A stretch of 14,437 nucleotides of DNA from Proteiniphilum sp. (GCA_031255275.1 JAIRSV010000098.1:1-14437); one strand, 5' to 3'; counted from the stretch's first letter, positions 6,155-14,064 are shown. Notes: generated from the sequence alone by a model not told the origin. Numbers and translations: made by a program.

Positions 6155-8713
6155 ATGATTAGAATCAAATTATCTCTTGTCTCAGCGTTACTGACGCTCT
6201 TTTTCGCGACATCCTGCACCGGCGGTGAAAGAAATACCGGTAAGGAAGTCCCCGTAATACCCACCGATCTTGTCACCCGCCTTCGCGCGCCGGCGTATCC
6301 GCTGGTCACGGTCGACCCCTATTTCAACGCCTGGTCGTATGTCGACAGGCTGTATGACGACCAGCCGCGACACTGGACTGACCGGGAATTTCCGCTGCTG
6401 GGCGTGCTGAGGGTGGACGGTGATACGTACCGCTTCATGGGAAAGGAAAATCTGCCGCTGAAGCCGCTGCTGTCGACCGTCCGCGAAGAGAGCTGGACGG
6501 GCAGGTATACCTTTACCGAACCGCAGGGGGAAGCCTGGAAGAATCTCAACTTTGACGACGCTGCCTGGAATGAGGGACAGTCAGCTTTCGGCACGCCTGA
6601 CGAACCGAACCTCTCGACCCTCTGGCAGACGAAGGATATTTGGGTGAGACGGACATTCACCCTGGACGAAGATTTGGACGACAAAACCGTTTACCTGCAC
6701 TATTCGCACGATGACGACTTTGAACTGTTCGTCAACGGCATCCGGGTCGTGGAGACCGGATATGCCTGGAAGTACAACGTGCGTGAGGAACTTTCGGGCG
6801 AAGCGAAAGCCTCGCTCAAAAAGGGCGAAAACATTATCACGGCGCACGGACACAACAGGACGGGTGGCGCCTACGTCGACTTCGGACTCTATGAGAAGGA
6901 GGAAGACAAACCCTCGTTCGCGCGTACCGCCGAGCAGAAATCGGTAAGCGTGCTGCCCACCCGGACCGTCTATACGTTCGACTGCGGCCCGGTGGAACTG
7001 GATGTAATCTTCACCTCGCCCCTGCTGCCGGACGATTTGGATCTCCTCTCGCGTCCGGTGAGCTACGTCTCCTACCAGGCAAAGTCGAAGGACGACGCTT
7101 CGCACAGCGTGCAAATCTATTTCGAAGCCACCCCCCAGTGGGCCGTCAACGAAGACAGTCAGCCGGTCGATTTCGTGAGGATCGAGAAAGAGGGAAGAGT
7201 CTTCCTCAAGACCGGCACCGTAGAACAGCCCGTCCTCCGGAAGAAGGGCGACGACATACGGATCGACTGGGGCTATTTCTACATGACCGGCACGGAAAAT
7301 GACGGCGCCGACCTCCATTTCGGCCGTTACTGGGATACGAAGGAAGCTTTTGAGGCAACCGGACGGGTCGCCGAAGCTTCGTCCGGAAAACCCTCCCCCA
7401 ATATGACGAAGGAGATGACGGTGCTGGCTTACAGCCGCGACATGGGCGATGTGACGTCCGAAAAGAAAGCCGGCTACATGATGCTGGGCTACGACGACGT
7501 ATACTCCATACAATACTTCGGGAAGAACCTGAAAGGCTACTGGACAAACGACGGCAAGACAGACATTTTTCAAGCCTTCGGAAGCGCGGAAACCGATTAC
7601 GCCTCCGTCATGCAGCGCTGCGACGACTTCAACCGCACCATGCTGGCCGACGCCGAAGAAGCCGGCGGCTGGAAGTATGCCGAACTGACCGCACTGGCAT
7701 ATCGCCAGGCCATCGCCGCGCACAAGCTGGTGAAGGACGACGACGGAACACTGCTCCTCTTCTCCAAAGAAAACAACAGCAACGGCTCCATCGGCACCGT
7801 AGACATCACCTATCCCTCCTCACCCCTCTTCCTCCTCTACAATCCGGAACTGGCCAAAGGACTCATGAATCACATCTTCCACTACAGCGAAAGCGGAAGG
7901 TGGACAAAACCCTTCGCCGCACACGACGTAGGCACCTATCCCCTCGCCAACGGACAGACCTACGGCGGAGACATGCCCGTGGAAGAGTCAGGCAACATGC
8001 TGATACTCGCAGCCGCCATCGCCCGGACGGAAGGAAACGCCGACTACGCCGCCCGACACTGGGACGTGCTCACCGTCTGGACAGACTATCTGGCAGAAGA
8101 GGGACTCGATCCCGAAAACCAGCTCTGCACCGACGACTTTGCAGGACACTTCGCCCACAACGCCAACCTCTCGGTCAAAGCCATCATGGGAATAGCCTCA
8201 TACAGCAAACTGGCCTCGATGCTGGGCAAGACCGACACCGCCGAAAAATACCTCGCCATAGCCTCCGAAATGGCCGTGAAGTGGGAAACGATGGCGCGCG
8301 ACGGCGACCACTACAAGCTCACCTTCGACAAGACAGGCACCTGGAGTCAAAAATACAACATGGTCTGGGACCGGCTGCTGGGATTCAACCTCTTCGACCC
8401 CGAAATCGCCCGCCGCGAAATGGCGTATTACCTCACACAGCAGAACGAATACGGCCTGCCGCTCGACATCCGCCGCACCTACACCAAATCAGACTGGATC
8501 CTCTGGACAGCCACCCTCACAGGCGAAAGAAGCGATTTTGACGCACTGACGGACCCCGTATACAAATACGCAGACGAAACCCCCACACGCGTACCCCTCA
8601 GCGACTGGCACGACACGGTGACGGCCGAAAGAACCGGCTTCAAGGCACGCGCCGTCGTAGGAGGATATTTTTTGAAAATGCTCGAAAACAAATGGAATAA
8701 AAACGAAATATGA
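6155..8713 (+). CDS. Glutaminase-like lipoprotein (DUF4965/DUF5127/DUF1793 family)
   Basis: This 852-residue protein starts with a lipoprotein signal: charged start, hydrophobic stretch and a Cys at 21 (FFATSC), so it should be exported and anchored by lipid. After a conserved N-terminal part (about 30-105), residues 109-247 form an apparent carbohydrate-binding-like beta domain (WKNLNFDDAAWNEG, IWVRRTFTL, LFVNGIRV). A beta-rich segment (about 254-465) leads to a helical domain (about 475-845) with AHDVGTYP, MPVEESGNML, DDFAGHFAHNANLSVKAI and GTWSQKYNMVWDRLLGFNLF, the signature of the family named after fungal glutaminase A. The helical domain is probably an (alpha/alpha)6 barrel, a fold shared with many glycosidases. 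Coupling to a GH127-type gene by an ATGA overlap makes a carbohydrate substrate at least as likely as glutamine (inference). The ATG at 6155 gives the complete signal sequence; only a weak purine-rich stretch lies upstream. Confidence 0.85.
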   Translation: MIRIKLSLVSALLTLFFATSCTGGERNTGKEVPVIPTDLVTRLRAPAYPLVTVDPYFNAWSYVDRLYDDQPRHWTDREFPLLGVLRVDGDTYRFMGKENLPLKPLLSTVREESWTGRYTFTEPQGEAWKNLNFDDAAWNEGQSAFGTPDEPNLSTLWQTKDIWVRRTFTLDEDLDDKTVYLHYSHDDDFELFVNGIRVVETGYAWKYNVREELSGEAKASLKKGENIITAHGHNRTGGAYVDFGLYEKEEDKPSFARTAEQKSVSVLPTRTVYTFDCGPVELDVIFTSPLLPDDLDLLSRPVSYVSYQAKSKDDASHSVQIYFEATPQWAVNEDSQPVDFVRIEKEGRVFLKTGTVEQPVLRKKGDDIRIDWGYFYMTGTENDGADLHFGRYWDTKEAFEATGRVAEASSGKPSPNMTKEMTVLAYSRDMGDVTSEKKAGYMMLGYDDVYSIQYFGKNLKGYWTNDGKTDIFQAFGSAETDYASVMQRCDDFNRTMLADAEEAGGWKYAELTALAYRQAIAAHKLVKDDDGTLLLFSKENNSNGSIGTVDITYPSSPLFLLYNPELAKGLMNHIFHYSESGRWTKPFAAHDVGTYPLANGQTYGGDMPVEESGNMLILAAAIARTEGNADYAARHWDVLTVWTDYLAEEGLDPENQLCTDDFAGHFAHNANLSVKAIMGIASYSKLASMLGKTDTAEKYLAIASEMAVKWETMARDGDHYKLTFDKTGTWSQKYNMVWDRLLGFNLFDPEIARREMAYYLTQQNEYGLPLDIRRTYTKSDWILWTATLTGERSDFDALTDPVYKYADETPTRVPLSDWHDTVTAERTGFKARAVVGGYFLKMLENKWNKNEI

Positions 8714-10770
8714 TGAAAACAGGCAAACTCCCGATAATCCTCCTGCTCCTGCTCCTCAGCATCAGACCGCTCTCCGCGCAGGTCACCATCGTCGACCGGC
8801 CAAACACCGGCGGCACAAACACCAACTATATATCCGACAGGCCCCCCCTGCAGCCCCGGCACTTCATCAAACTCCCCGTCGGCGCCGTAAAGCCCGAAGG
8901 ATGGCTCCGCAAGATGCTCCTCCTGCAGAAAGACGGACTCAACGGCCGCCTGAGCGAAATAAGCGCCTGGCTCGACAGAAAAAACAACGCCTGGCTGGGC
9001 ACCGGCACCGACTATGGCTGGGAAGAAGTCCCCTACTGGCTGAAAGGCTACGGCAACATGGCCCGCATACTCGACGACGCAGAGATGATCGCCGAAGCCG
9101 GGACGTGGCTCGAAGCCGTCTTCGCCAGCCGGCAGGACGACGGCTACTTCGGCCCCCGCATCGAGAAGAACGGCAAACCCGACCTCTGGGGCAACATGAT
9201 CATGCTCTGGTGCCTGCAATCCCGTTACGAATATACGGAAGACCCGCGCGTGATAGACCTCATGACCGCCTACTTCCGCTGGCAGCTGACCCTCCCCGAC
9301 GACATGTTCCTCGAAGACTACTGGGAAAACAGCCGCGGAGGAGACAACCTCCTGAGCATCTTCTGGCTCTACAACATCACCGGCGACACCTTCCTGCTTG
9401 AGCTGGCCGAAAAGACCGACCGCAACACGGCCGACTGGCGCCGGCGATCCACGCTGCCCAACTGGCACAACGTCAACATCGCCCAAAGCTTCAGAGAACC
9501 GGCCACCTACTACAGACTCTCGAAAGACTCGACCGACCTGATGGCCACCTACAACGTACACCACCTCATCCGCAACACCTTCGGACAAGTCCCCGGCGGC
9601 ATGTTCGGCGCCGACGAAAACGCCCGCATGGGATACATCGACCCGCGTCAAGGCACCGAAACCTGCGGATTCGTAGAACAGATGGCCTCCGACGAAATCC
9701 TGCTGCAAATCACCGGCGACCCCTTCTGGGCCGAACACTGCGAAGAAGTAACATTCAACTCCTATCCCGCCGCCCTGATGCCCGACCTCAAGTCACTCCG
9801 CTACCTCACCGCCCCCAACCACACCGTCAGCGACGCCGAGAACCACCATCCCGGCATCGACAACCACGGCCCCTTCCTGGCCATGAACCCCTTCAGCAGC
9901 CGCTGCTGCCAGCACAATCACGGACAGGGATGGCCCTACTTCATCGAACACCTCATCCTGGCCACCCCCGACGGCGGCATCGCCGCCGCCATCTACGGAG
10001 CGTGCCGCGCCAGCGTGAAGGTAGCAGACGGCAAAACCCTGGAAATTATCGAAGAAACAGCCTATCCCTTTGAAGAATCCATCCGCTTCAGGCTCAAAAC
10101 CCCCGCGAAAGTCACCTTTCCCCTCTACCTCCGGATTCCCACCTGGACACACACCCCCACGCTCACCGTCAACGGCGTCGAGGTCGAAGCCGGCGCGAAG
10201 CTGACCAACGGGAAATATGTCCGCATCGAACGCGAATGGCAGGACGACGACCAGATCATCATCCACCTGCCCATGAAGCTTTCGCAAACCGTCTGGCACG
10301 TCAACCAGGACAGCCGCAGCATCCACTACGGCCCGCTGACGCTCTCGCTGAAGATCGACGAACGCTACGAAAAAGTAAGCAGCACAGAGACAGCCATCGG
10401 CGACTCCAAATGGCAGGAAGGCGCCGACCCCGCACAGTGGCCCTCCTTTGAGATCTACCCCGAAAGTGACTGGAATTATGCCCTGGTCATAGACGACTCG
10501 CTGCCGCCGGAGGAGAATTTCGAGAAAATCACCACCGCATGGCCCTCCGACGATCAGCCCTTCACGCTCGACAGCGTCCCCCTCACGTTCCGCGCCAGAG
10601 GGAAGAAGCTGATCGGGTGGGGGACAGACCCTCACGGTCTCACCGCAGAACTCCCCATCAAAGAGCGTCAGCGCTTTGAAGAAGGGACAGACACCCTCAC
10701 GCTTATACCCATGGGAGCTGCGCGATTAAGAATATCAGCATTTCCCGTGTACGGCGGAACCGTCCCGTAA
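8710..10770 (+). CDS. GH127-type (DUF1680) beta-L-arabinofuranosidase-like enzyme
   Basis: This is a secreted glycoside hydrolase of 686 residues. A cleavable signal peptide is clear (residues 1-23, leucine-rich core ending LSA before Gln), without a lipobox. The catalytic signature of the DUF1680 superfamily is present: Glu317-Thr-Cys319 (GTETCGF) and the Cys399-Cys400 pair (SRCCQHNHG). By comparison with HypBA1 of Bifidobacterium these would be zinc ligands, one of the paired cysteines being the nucleophile; Glu303 (GADEN) is a candidate acid/base. Residues 55-420 look like the (alpha/alpha)6 barrel, and 430-686 are beta-rich. The exact sugar specificity (beta-L-arabinofuranose or another furanoside) cannot be told from sequence, and related families such as GH146 are alternatives. 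The first ATG overlaps the preceding TGA as ATGA; a second ATG follows at once (8713). Confidence 0.87.
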   Translation: MMKTGKLPIILLLLLLSIRPLSAQVTIVDRPNTGGTNTNYISDRPPLQPRHFIKLPVGAVKPEGWLRKMLLLQKDGLNGRLSEISAWLDRKNNAWLGTGTDYGWEEVPYWLKGYGNMARILDDAEMIAEAGTWLEAVFASRQDDGYFGPRIEKNGKPDLWGNMIMLWCLQSRYEYTEDPRVIDLMTAYFRWQLTLPDDMFLEDYWENSRGGDNLLSIFWLYNITGDTFLLELAEKTDRNTADWRRRSTLPNWHNVNIAQSFREPATYYRLSKDSTDLMATYNVHHLIRNTFGQVPGGMFGADENARMGYIDPRQGTETCGFVEQMASDEILLQITGDPFWAEHCEEVTFNSYPAALMPDLKSLRYLTAPNHTVSDAENHHPGIDNHGPFLAMNPFSSRCCQHNHGQGWPYFIEHLILATPDGGIAAAIYGACRASVKVADGKTLEIIEETAYPFEESIRFRLKTPAKVTFPLYLRIPTWTHTPTLTVNGVEVEAGAKLTNGKYVRIEREWQDDDQIIIHLPMKLSQTVWHVNQDSRSIHYGPLTLSLKIDERYEKVSSTETAIGDSKWQEGADPAQWPSFEIYPESDWNYALVIDDSLPPEENFEKITTAWPSDDQPFTLDSVPLTFRARGKKLIGWGTDPHGLTAELPIKERQRFEEGTDTLTLIPMGAARLRISAFPVYGGTVP

Positions 10771-10920
10771 AACAATATTCAACAGCTATACACCCGCTGC
10801 GCCCGCCGTGAAGAGGAACCCCCCTGTTTCAGCGCAGAGAAACCCTCTTCCGGTGCGCGACAGCGCAGTCAGACTACCGTTTTCCACAGCATAAGTAATC
10901 CGCTAAACAGCATTTTTTTC
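10771..10920. other. Non-coding spacer after the GH127-type gene
   Basis: These 150 bp contain no credible gene. CAGCGCAG occurs twice (about 10837 and 10869), and a C6 run lies near 10822. A short GCT-AAAC-AGC stem followed by seven T residues (about 10903-10920) is too weak to call as a terminator. With the following tandem array, the gene-free stretch totals 357 bp. Confidence 0.5.
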
Positions 10921-11140
10921 CGGCCATTCACAATGATTTCCGGCGAATCACAATGATTTCTGACGATTCACAATGATTTCTGACGATTCACAATGATTTC
11001 TGACGAATCACAATGATTTCTGACGATTCACAATGATTTCTGACGAATCACAATGATTTCCGGCCATTCACAATGATTTCTGACGAATCACAATGATTTC
11101 TGACGAATCACAATGATTTCTGACAGGTCACAAAGGTATC
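10921..11140. repeat. Tandem array of a 20-bp unit, ten copies plus one decayed copy
   Basis: Ten contiguous units of exactly 20 bp run from 10921 to 11120; the commonest form is TGACGAATCACAATGATTTC. The last ten bases of each unit (CACAATGATTTC core) are invariant, while the first half varies: CGGCCATTCA (units 1, 8), CGGCGAATCA (unit 2), TGACGATTCA (units 3, 4, 6) and TGACGAATCA (units 5, 7, 9, 10). An eleventh unit (11121-11140) matches 14 of 20 bases and contains the plsC stop codon. Units of the GAATCA form hold the imperfect palindrome AATCA-CAA-TGATT. A 20-bp period puts stop codons in every frame on both strands, so it is not coding. There are no spacers, so it is not CRISPR. Confidence 0.95.
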
Positions 11141-11925
11141 CGACGGTTCGATTTTCCATTTTCCGCCAACCACTCACCACTCTCCACTTCCCGGTACTTC
11201 TCCCATAATCCGGAACGGATAATCCTCTTCGTCTGCCCGATCAAAGCAGACAACTCCGCCTCCGAAAGAGATTCCGTCGGTACAGGCTTGTGAATCACAA
11301 GCTCCATCCTTCCCGGCCTGAGACGAAAGCTCCCCTTCCTCAGCACATCATACGCACCGTTGACCGACAACGGCACCACCGGCAAATTCATATCATGAGC
11401 CACAAGATAAGCACCCCGCTTAAAGCGCCCTAACTTCCCGTCCTTCGAACGGGCACCCTCCGGAAAAATCACCATCGAAACCCCCTCCACAATCTGCTCC
11501 TTCGCCCTTTTGATGGAAGCCGCCCGCGCCTTGGGACTCGAATTGTCGACAAACACATGCCCCGCCTTCTCAGAAGCAAAGCCCACGAACGGAATCTTCC
11601 GCAAGCCCGGCTTCTGCATCCATTTGATATTCTGGTTCAGGAAACCATACACCAGAAAAATGTCGAAAGCACTCTGATGATTCGCCACAAAAATATAAGA
11701 CTGTCCGGGATCAAGATTCTCATGACCACTCGTCCGTATCCGGCACAAAGCCAGCCAGCAAGTCAGCCTCGACCACCACTTGGGAGGATAATACCCCCAA
11801 AACCTGCTCCCGAAGAGCGACGCCATCGGTATCACCGTCAGCGCCGTGATGAGAGTCAGCAAAATAAAAACAGGCACAAAAAAGAGCCACTGATACAAAA
11901 AAACAAATATATTTTTCACCGCCAT
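11128..11925 (-). CDS. plsC: 1-acyl-sn-glycerol-3-phosphate acyltransferase
   Basis: The enzyme transfers an acyl group to position 2 of lysophosphatidic acid, giving phosphatidic acid for phospholipid synthesis at the inner membrane. The 265 residues begin with one or two hydrophobic segments (about 7-37). The catalytic H-x4-D motif is NHQSAFD (His83, Asp88), followed by the substrate-binding KPGLRKIPFVG (105-115) and FPEGARS (154-160), and then VPLSVNGAYDVL. All plsC-family blocks are present and the length is normal. The start is the ATG at 11923-11925. The gene converges on the GH127-type gene, and its stop codon lies in the decayed last unit of the 20-bp array. An acyltransferase acting on another lipid cannot be excluded. 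Confidence 0.92.
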   Translation of the reverse strand: MAVKNIFVFLYQWLFFVPVFILLTLITALTVIPMASLFGSRFWGYYPPKWWSRLTCWLALCRIRTSGHENLDPGQSYIFVANHQSAFDIFLVYGFLNQNIKWMQKPGLRKIPFVGFASEKAGHVFVDNSSPKARAASIKRAKEQIVEGVSMVIFPEGARSKDGKLGRFKRGAYLVAHDMNLPVVPLSVNGAYDVLRKGSFRLRPGRMELVIHKPVPTESLSEAELSALIGQTKRIIRSGLWEKYREVESGEWLAENGKSNRRIPL

Positions 11926-12140
11926 ACAACTTTAGTTATGAGTTAGACTTCAAAAAAATACGGATTTCCCGCCGATTCACAGCAAGAGAGCCGGTCATAT
12001 CCGACCCCATCCCTGTCGACGAAAAATTTTTCACAAAAATATACATTTTGAGCATTGATAAAGCAATCAAAAACTGTTTTTTATCCTGAAAATCCAATTT
12101 TTTACCGAATACAAAATTTTTATCCCGATTTATTTTCATG

Positions 12141-12164
12141 TTTGTTGAATTTTGTGTTTATTTG
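12141..12164 (+). promoter_or_regulatory. Possible promoter with three TTTG motifs at 10-bp steps
   Basis: TTTG occurs at 12141-12144, 12151-12154 and 12161-12164. The last is part of TTTATTTG (12157-12164), one base off the -7 consensus, with only TTTT (12133-12136) at the expected -33 distance. It lies 34 bp upstream of the small membrane protein start in strongly AT-rich DNA. Confidence 0.3.
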
Positions 12165-12198
12165 CGCTACAAAATCAGAAACAAAATATTATACACTC

Positions 12199-12483
12199 AT
12201 GAAAGAAATAGCAAAATACATCGGAGTACTGGTAATGCTTACAGGCGTAGCCTTTTTAGCCATACCCTTTTTGGCGGGAACAACCTCCAACGCAAACCTC
12301 ATTATCGGCGTAGTGCTGGTTTTTGAAGGAATGTTAGGACATATCTACGTGAATAATATGAAAAAAGGCACGCTGATAACGAATATCCTTTGGGCAATAA
12401 TACTGCTGCTCATTCCATTCGCGATTTTCTTCTTCTCGAAGAGAGCCGCCTACACAAACGAGGAAATAGCCGCATATAACTGA
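12199..12483 (+). CDS. Small three-helix membrane protein
   Basis: I do not recognise a named family. The 94 residues starting MKEIAKYIGVLV contain three hydrophobic segments: about 7-25 (YIGVLVMLTGVAFLAIPFL), 31-50 (ANLIIGVVLVFEGMLGHIYV) and 57-77 (LITNILWAIILLLIPFAIFFF). A short charged end (SKRAAYTNEEIAAYN) follows. I chose the ATG at 12199 because the frame upstream is AT-rich and non-conserved in character, and because the start gives the first helix a normal charged lead. The gene is isolated: divergent from plsC, and followed after about 35 bp by a strong terminator, so it is probably monocistronic. An intact reading frame, a start in good context and its own terminator support a real gene. 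Confidence 0.7.
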   Translation: MKEIAKYIGVLVMLTGVAFLAIPFLAGTTSNANLIIGVVLVFEGMLGHIYVNNMKKGTLITNILWAIILLLIPFAIFFFSKRAAYTNEEIAAYN

Positions 12484-12519
12484 TCGCAGGAAGGATTGCT
12501 TGACTTACCATAACAAGCG

Positions 12520-12559
12520 GACACCCCGGGGTGAAACCCTTCGGGGTGTCTTATTTTAT
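12520..12559 (+). terminator. Strong rho-independent terminator
   Basis: The stem GACACCCCG (12520-12528) pairs with CGGGGTGTC (12542-12550). It extends inward as GGGT (12529-12532) with ACCC (12536-12539), a GAA loop and a TT bulge, followed by TTATTTTAT. It ends the small membrane protein transcript. Confidence 0.85.
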
Positions 12560-12588
12560 CCCCCCCGCCCCCCCTCACCCCGTCCCCC
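12560..12588 (-). other. C-rich tract, candidate G-quadruplex on minus strand
   Basis: The plus strand carries four C runs of 7, 7, 4 and 5 bases (12560-12566, 12568-12574, 12578-12581, 12584-12588), separated by G, TCA and GT. The minus strand therefore fits the canonical four-tract G-quadruplex pattern with very short loops, and the plus strand could form an i-motif. It lies directly after the terminator and about 90 bp before the probable radical SAM promoter. Confidence 0.6.
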
Positions 12589-12852
12589 GCTACCACCGGA
12601 TCCACCCCCGACGGCAAAACCGACACACCTGCCCGAAGCAGACAGATCATCAAGACGATTTCCCGGCACAACCCTTTGCCCGCTTCACTTTTTTTGTTTT
12701 CTTTGCCATACAATGTGATTTTGAGAAAATCCCGCCTCAGCAAAACCGGAAAAATGACAGCAATGAAAGTCAGAAACAAAAAAGCGGGATGATTTGAAAA
12801 AACATAATGTGCCGAATATTTTTCACGAAACAAAAACAAGCAACAATCCGAC
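12589..12852. other. Gene-free region before the SPL-like radical SAM gene
   Basis: Together with the terminator and C-rich tract, 12484-12852 is a 369-bp stretch without a supported gene. It goes from GC-rich (to about 12680) to AT-rich. Open frames here on both strands give Pro- or Ser-rich peptides with no recognisable features. The right part contains the probable promoter and a leader of about 140 nt. Confidence 0.5.
12675..12705 (+). promoter_or_regulatory. Probable promoter of the SPL-like radical SAM gene
   Basis: TTTG (12675-12678) is followed after exactly 19 bp by TTTCTTTG (12698-12705), one base off the Bacteroidota -7 consensus TAnnTTTG. Transcription would start near 12712, giving an untranslated leader of about 140 nt before the ATG at 12853. 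Confidence 0.5.
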
Positions 12853-14064
12853 ATGCAATATTTTGAAATCCTCAGAGAACGAACGATCTGTTATGATCTG
12901 GAAAATTTTGAACCCATCAAAATCACAGCCGCCCTGCTGCATAACCGGGGCATAGACTATCCCCTCCTCGACACCGTAAAAGACGAGCTGACGACAGGAT
13001 ATGAATGGTATAATGCATTATACCGGAAACGCACCCTTACACCGGAAAAACGCTACGAAGAAGTTCTCTGCAATCCCGACGAAGAACTGGAAATCCATAA
13101 CTACACCGGCATCTGCCCGAAAAACGTACTGGAAGTCTCCCCCTCAGGCGGATCCTGCGCCGCCGGCTGCCAGTATTGCCTGGTGACAGACGGCAAACAT
13201 GTGAAAGGCATACAGCTTTACACAAACTATTGCGAGAAACTGAAAAACTCGCTGGAACGCAACAAAGACCGCCAAATCTATTACTACTTCTCACCCAAAA
13301 CGGAAGCCTTTTCCGAAACACATCTCAGCAACGGAATGGCACATAATATAATGCGCACCTTTGCAACCCATTTCGAGAAAAACCCACACTCCGGCATACG
13401 TATTTTTATAGCCTCCAAAGGCGGGCCGGCACACTTCGGCATCCGGCACAACGGCGAAAATATATTCGACATCATGGCGAAAATCGGAAGCAAAATACAG
13501 GTAAACGGCAGCGTAGGCATTATGCCGCAATATCTGCGCGATATTCTGGAACCGAATGTAGCAAGTATCGAAGAACGCATGGAAACACTGAAAGAGTGTC
13601 GCCGCAGAGGGATCTATGCCGAGTCCGTACTTTGCCAGCCCCTCTTCCTGCCCTACCTGACGCGCAAATCAATAACGGAATACATGCAAACACTCTCCCG
13701 AGCAGGAGTAAAGAATATAAAACCGGAATTTTTCACAGCAGAAATAAAGAATATCGTGCTGGTAGCACAATACATCAACCATTATGATCCGGATAAAATC
13801 GGCGAGTTTTTTTATCCCTACCTTCAGGAGAGCAATTTAGGACACATCAAGCAACGCTCCCGTCTGGCGCCCGATCGCCGCGTATGTGCCGAAAAACTGG
13901 CATTAATCAGGGAAATTGCTTCGAAATACGGTATCACCGTCAGCATCTGCAACTGGGTGAAACGGGAAATCGGCGGCGTTGCCGAATGGGTGAAGAGCAT
14001 CGACAAAGAATCTGCCGCCAACGGATACCGCTGTCTGGGATACCAGACCCGGATATTTTCCTGA
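12853..14064 (+). CDS. Radical SAM protein, spore-photoproduct-lyase-like
   Basis: This is a radical SAM enzyme of 403 residues with unknown substrate. The Fe-S motif is C-x3-C-x2-C at Cys102, Cys106 and Cys109 (GSCAAGCQYC), in a setting resembling the SPL (spore photoproduct lyase-like) branch, with YYYFSPKTEAFSETHLSNG at about 141-159. Further segments typical of the barrel are IRIFIASKGGP, VNGSVGIMP and AESVLCQPLFLPYLT. About 90 residues precede the motif (ENFEPIKITAALLHNRGIDYP), a region I cannot assign. Other cysteines (for example in RRVCAEK, ISICNW and YRCLGY) could bind an additional cluster, but no defined motif is seen. It has a probable promoter at 12675-12705 and is followed in the same direction, after 134 bp, by an ATP-grasp gene, which suggests a shared biosynthetic pathway. 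A true photolyase role is unlikely: Bacteroidales do not form spores. Confidence 0.83.
   Translation: MQYFEILRERTICYDLENFEPIKITAALLHNRGIDYPLLDTVKDELTTGYEWYNALYRKRTLTPEKRYEEVLCNPDEELEIHNYTGICPKNVLEVSPSGGSCAAGCQYCLVTDGKHVKGIQLYTNYCEKLKNSLERNKDRQIYYYFSPKTEAFSETHLSNGMAHNIMRTFATHFEKNPHSGIRIFIASKGGPAHFGIRHNGENIFDIMAKIGSKIQVNGSVGIMPQYLRDILEPNVASIEERMETLKECRRRGIYAESVLCQPLFLPYLTRKSITEYMQTLSRAGVKNIKPEFFTAEIKNIVLVAQYINHYDPDKIGEFFYPYLQESNLGHIKQRSRLAPDRRVCAEKLALIREIASKYGITVSICNWVKREIGGVAEWVKSIDKESAANGYRCLGYQTRIFS

Noticed and set aside
7900..8541. Arg/His-rich frame inside the glutaminase-like gene, and a similar one at 8901-9401
   Set aside because: These are frame shadows of GC-rich coding sequence; the main frames carry clear family motifs.
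8479..9738. 419-codon minus-strand frame spanning the two enzyme genes
   Set aside because: It is antisense to two recognised enzymes and its product is Val/Gly/Phe-rich without domains.
10921..11140. CRISPR array
   Set aside because: The 20-bp units are contiguous with no spacers, and no cas genes are present.
12055..12198. Longer N-terminus for the small membrane protein (142 codons)
   Set aside because: The extra segment is AT-rich and unlike a protein start, has no ATG at the front and covers the promoter-like TTTG motifs.
12450..12854. 134-codon minus-strand frame before the SPL-like radical SAM gene
   Set aside because: It crosses the terminator and the C-rich tract and overlaps the end of the membrane protein gene; there is no coding signature.
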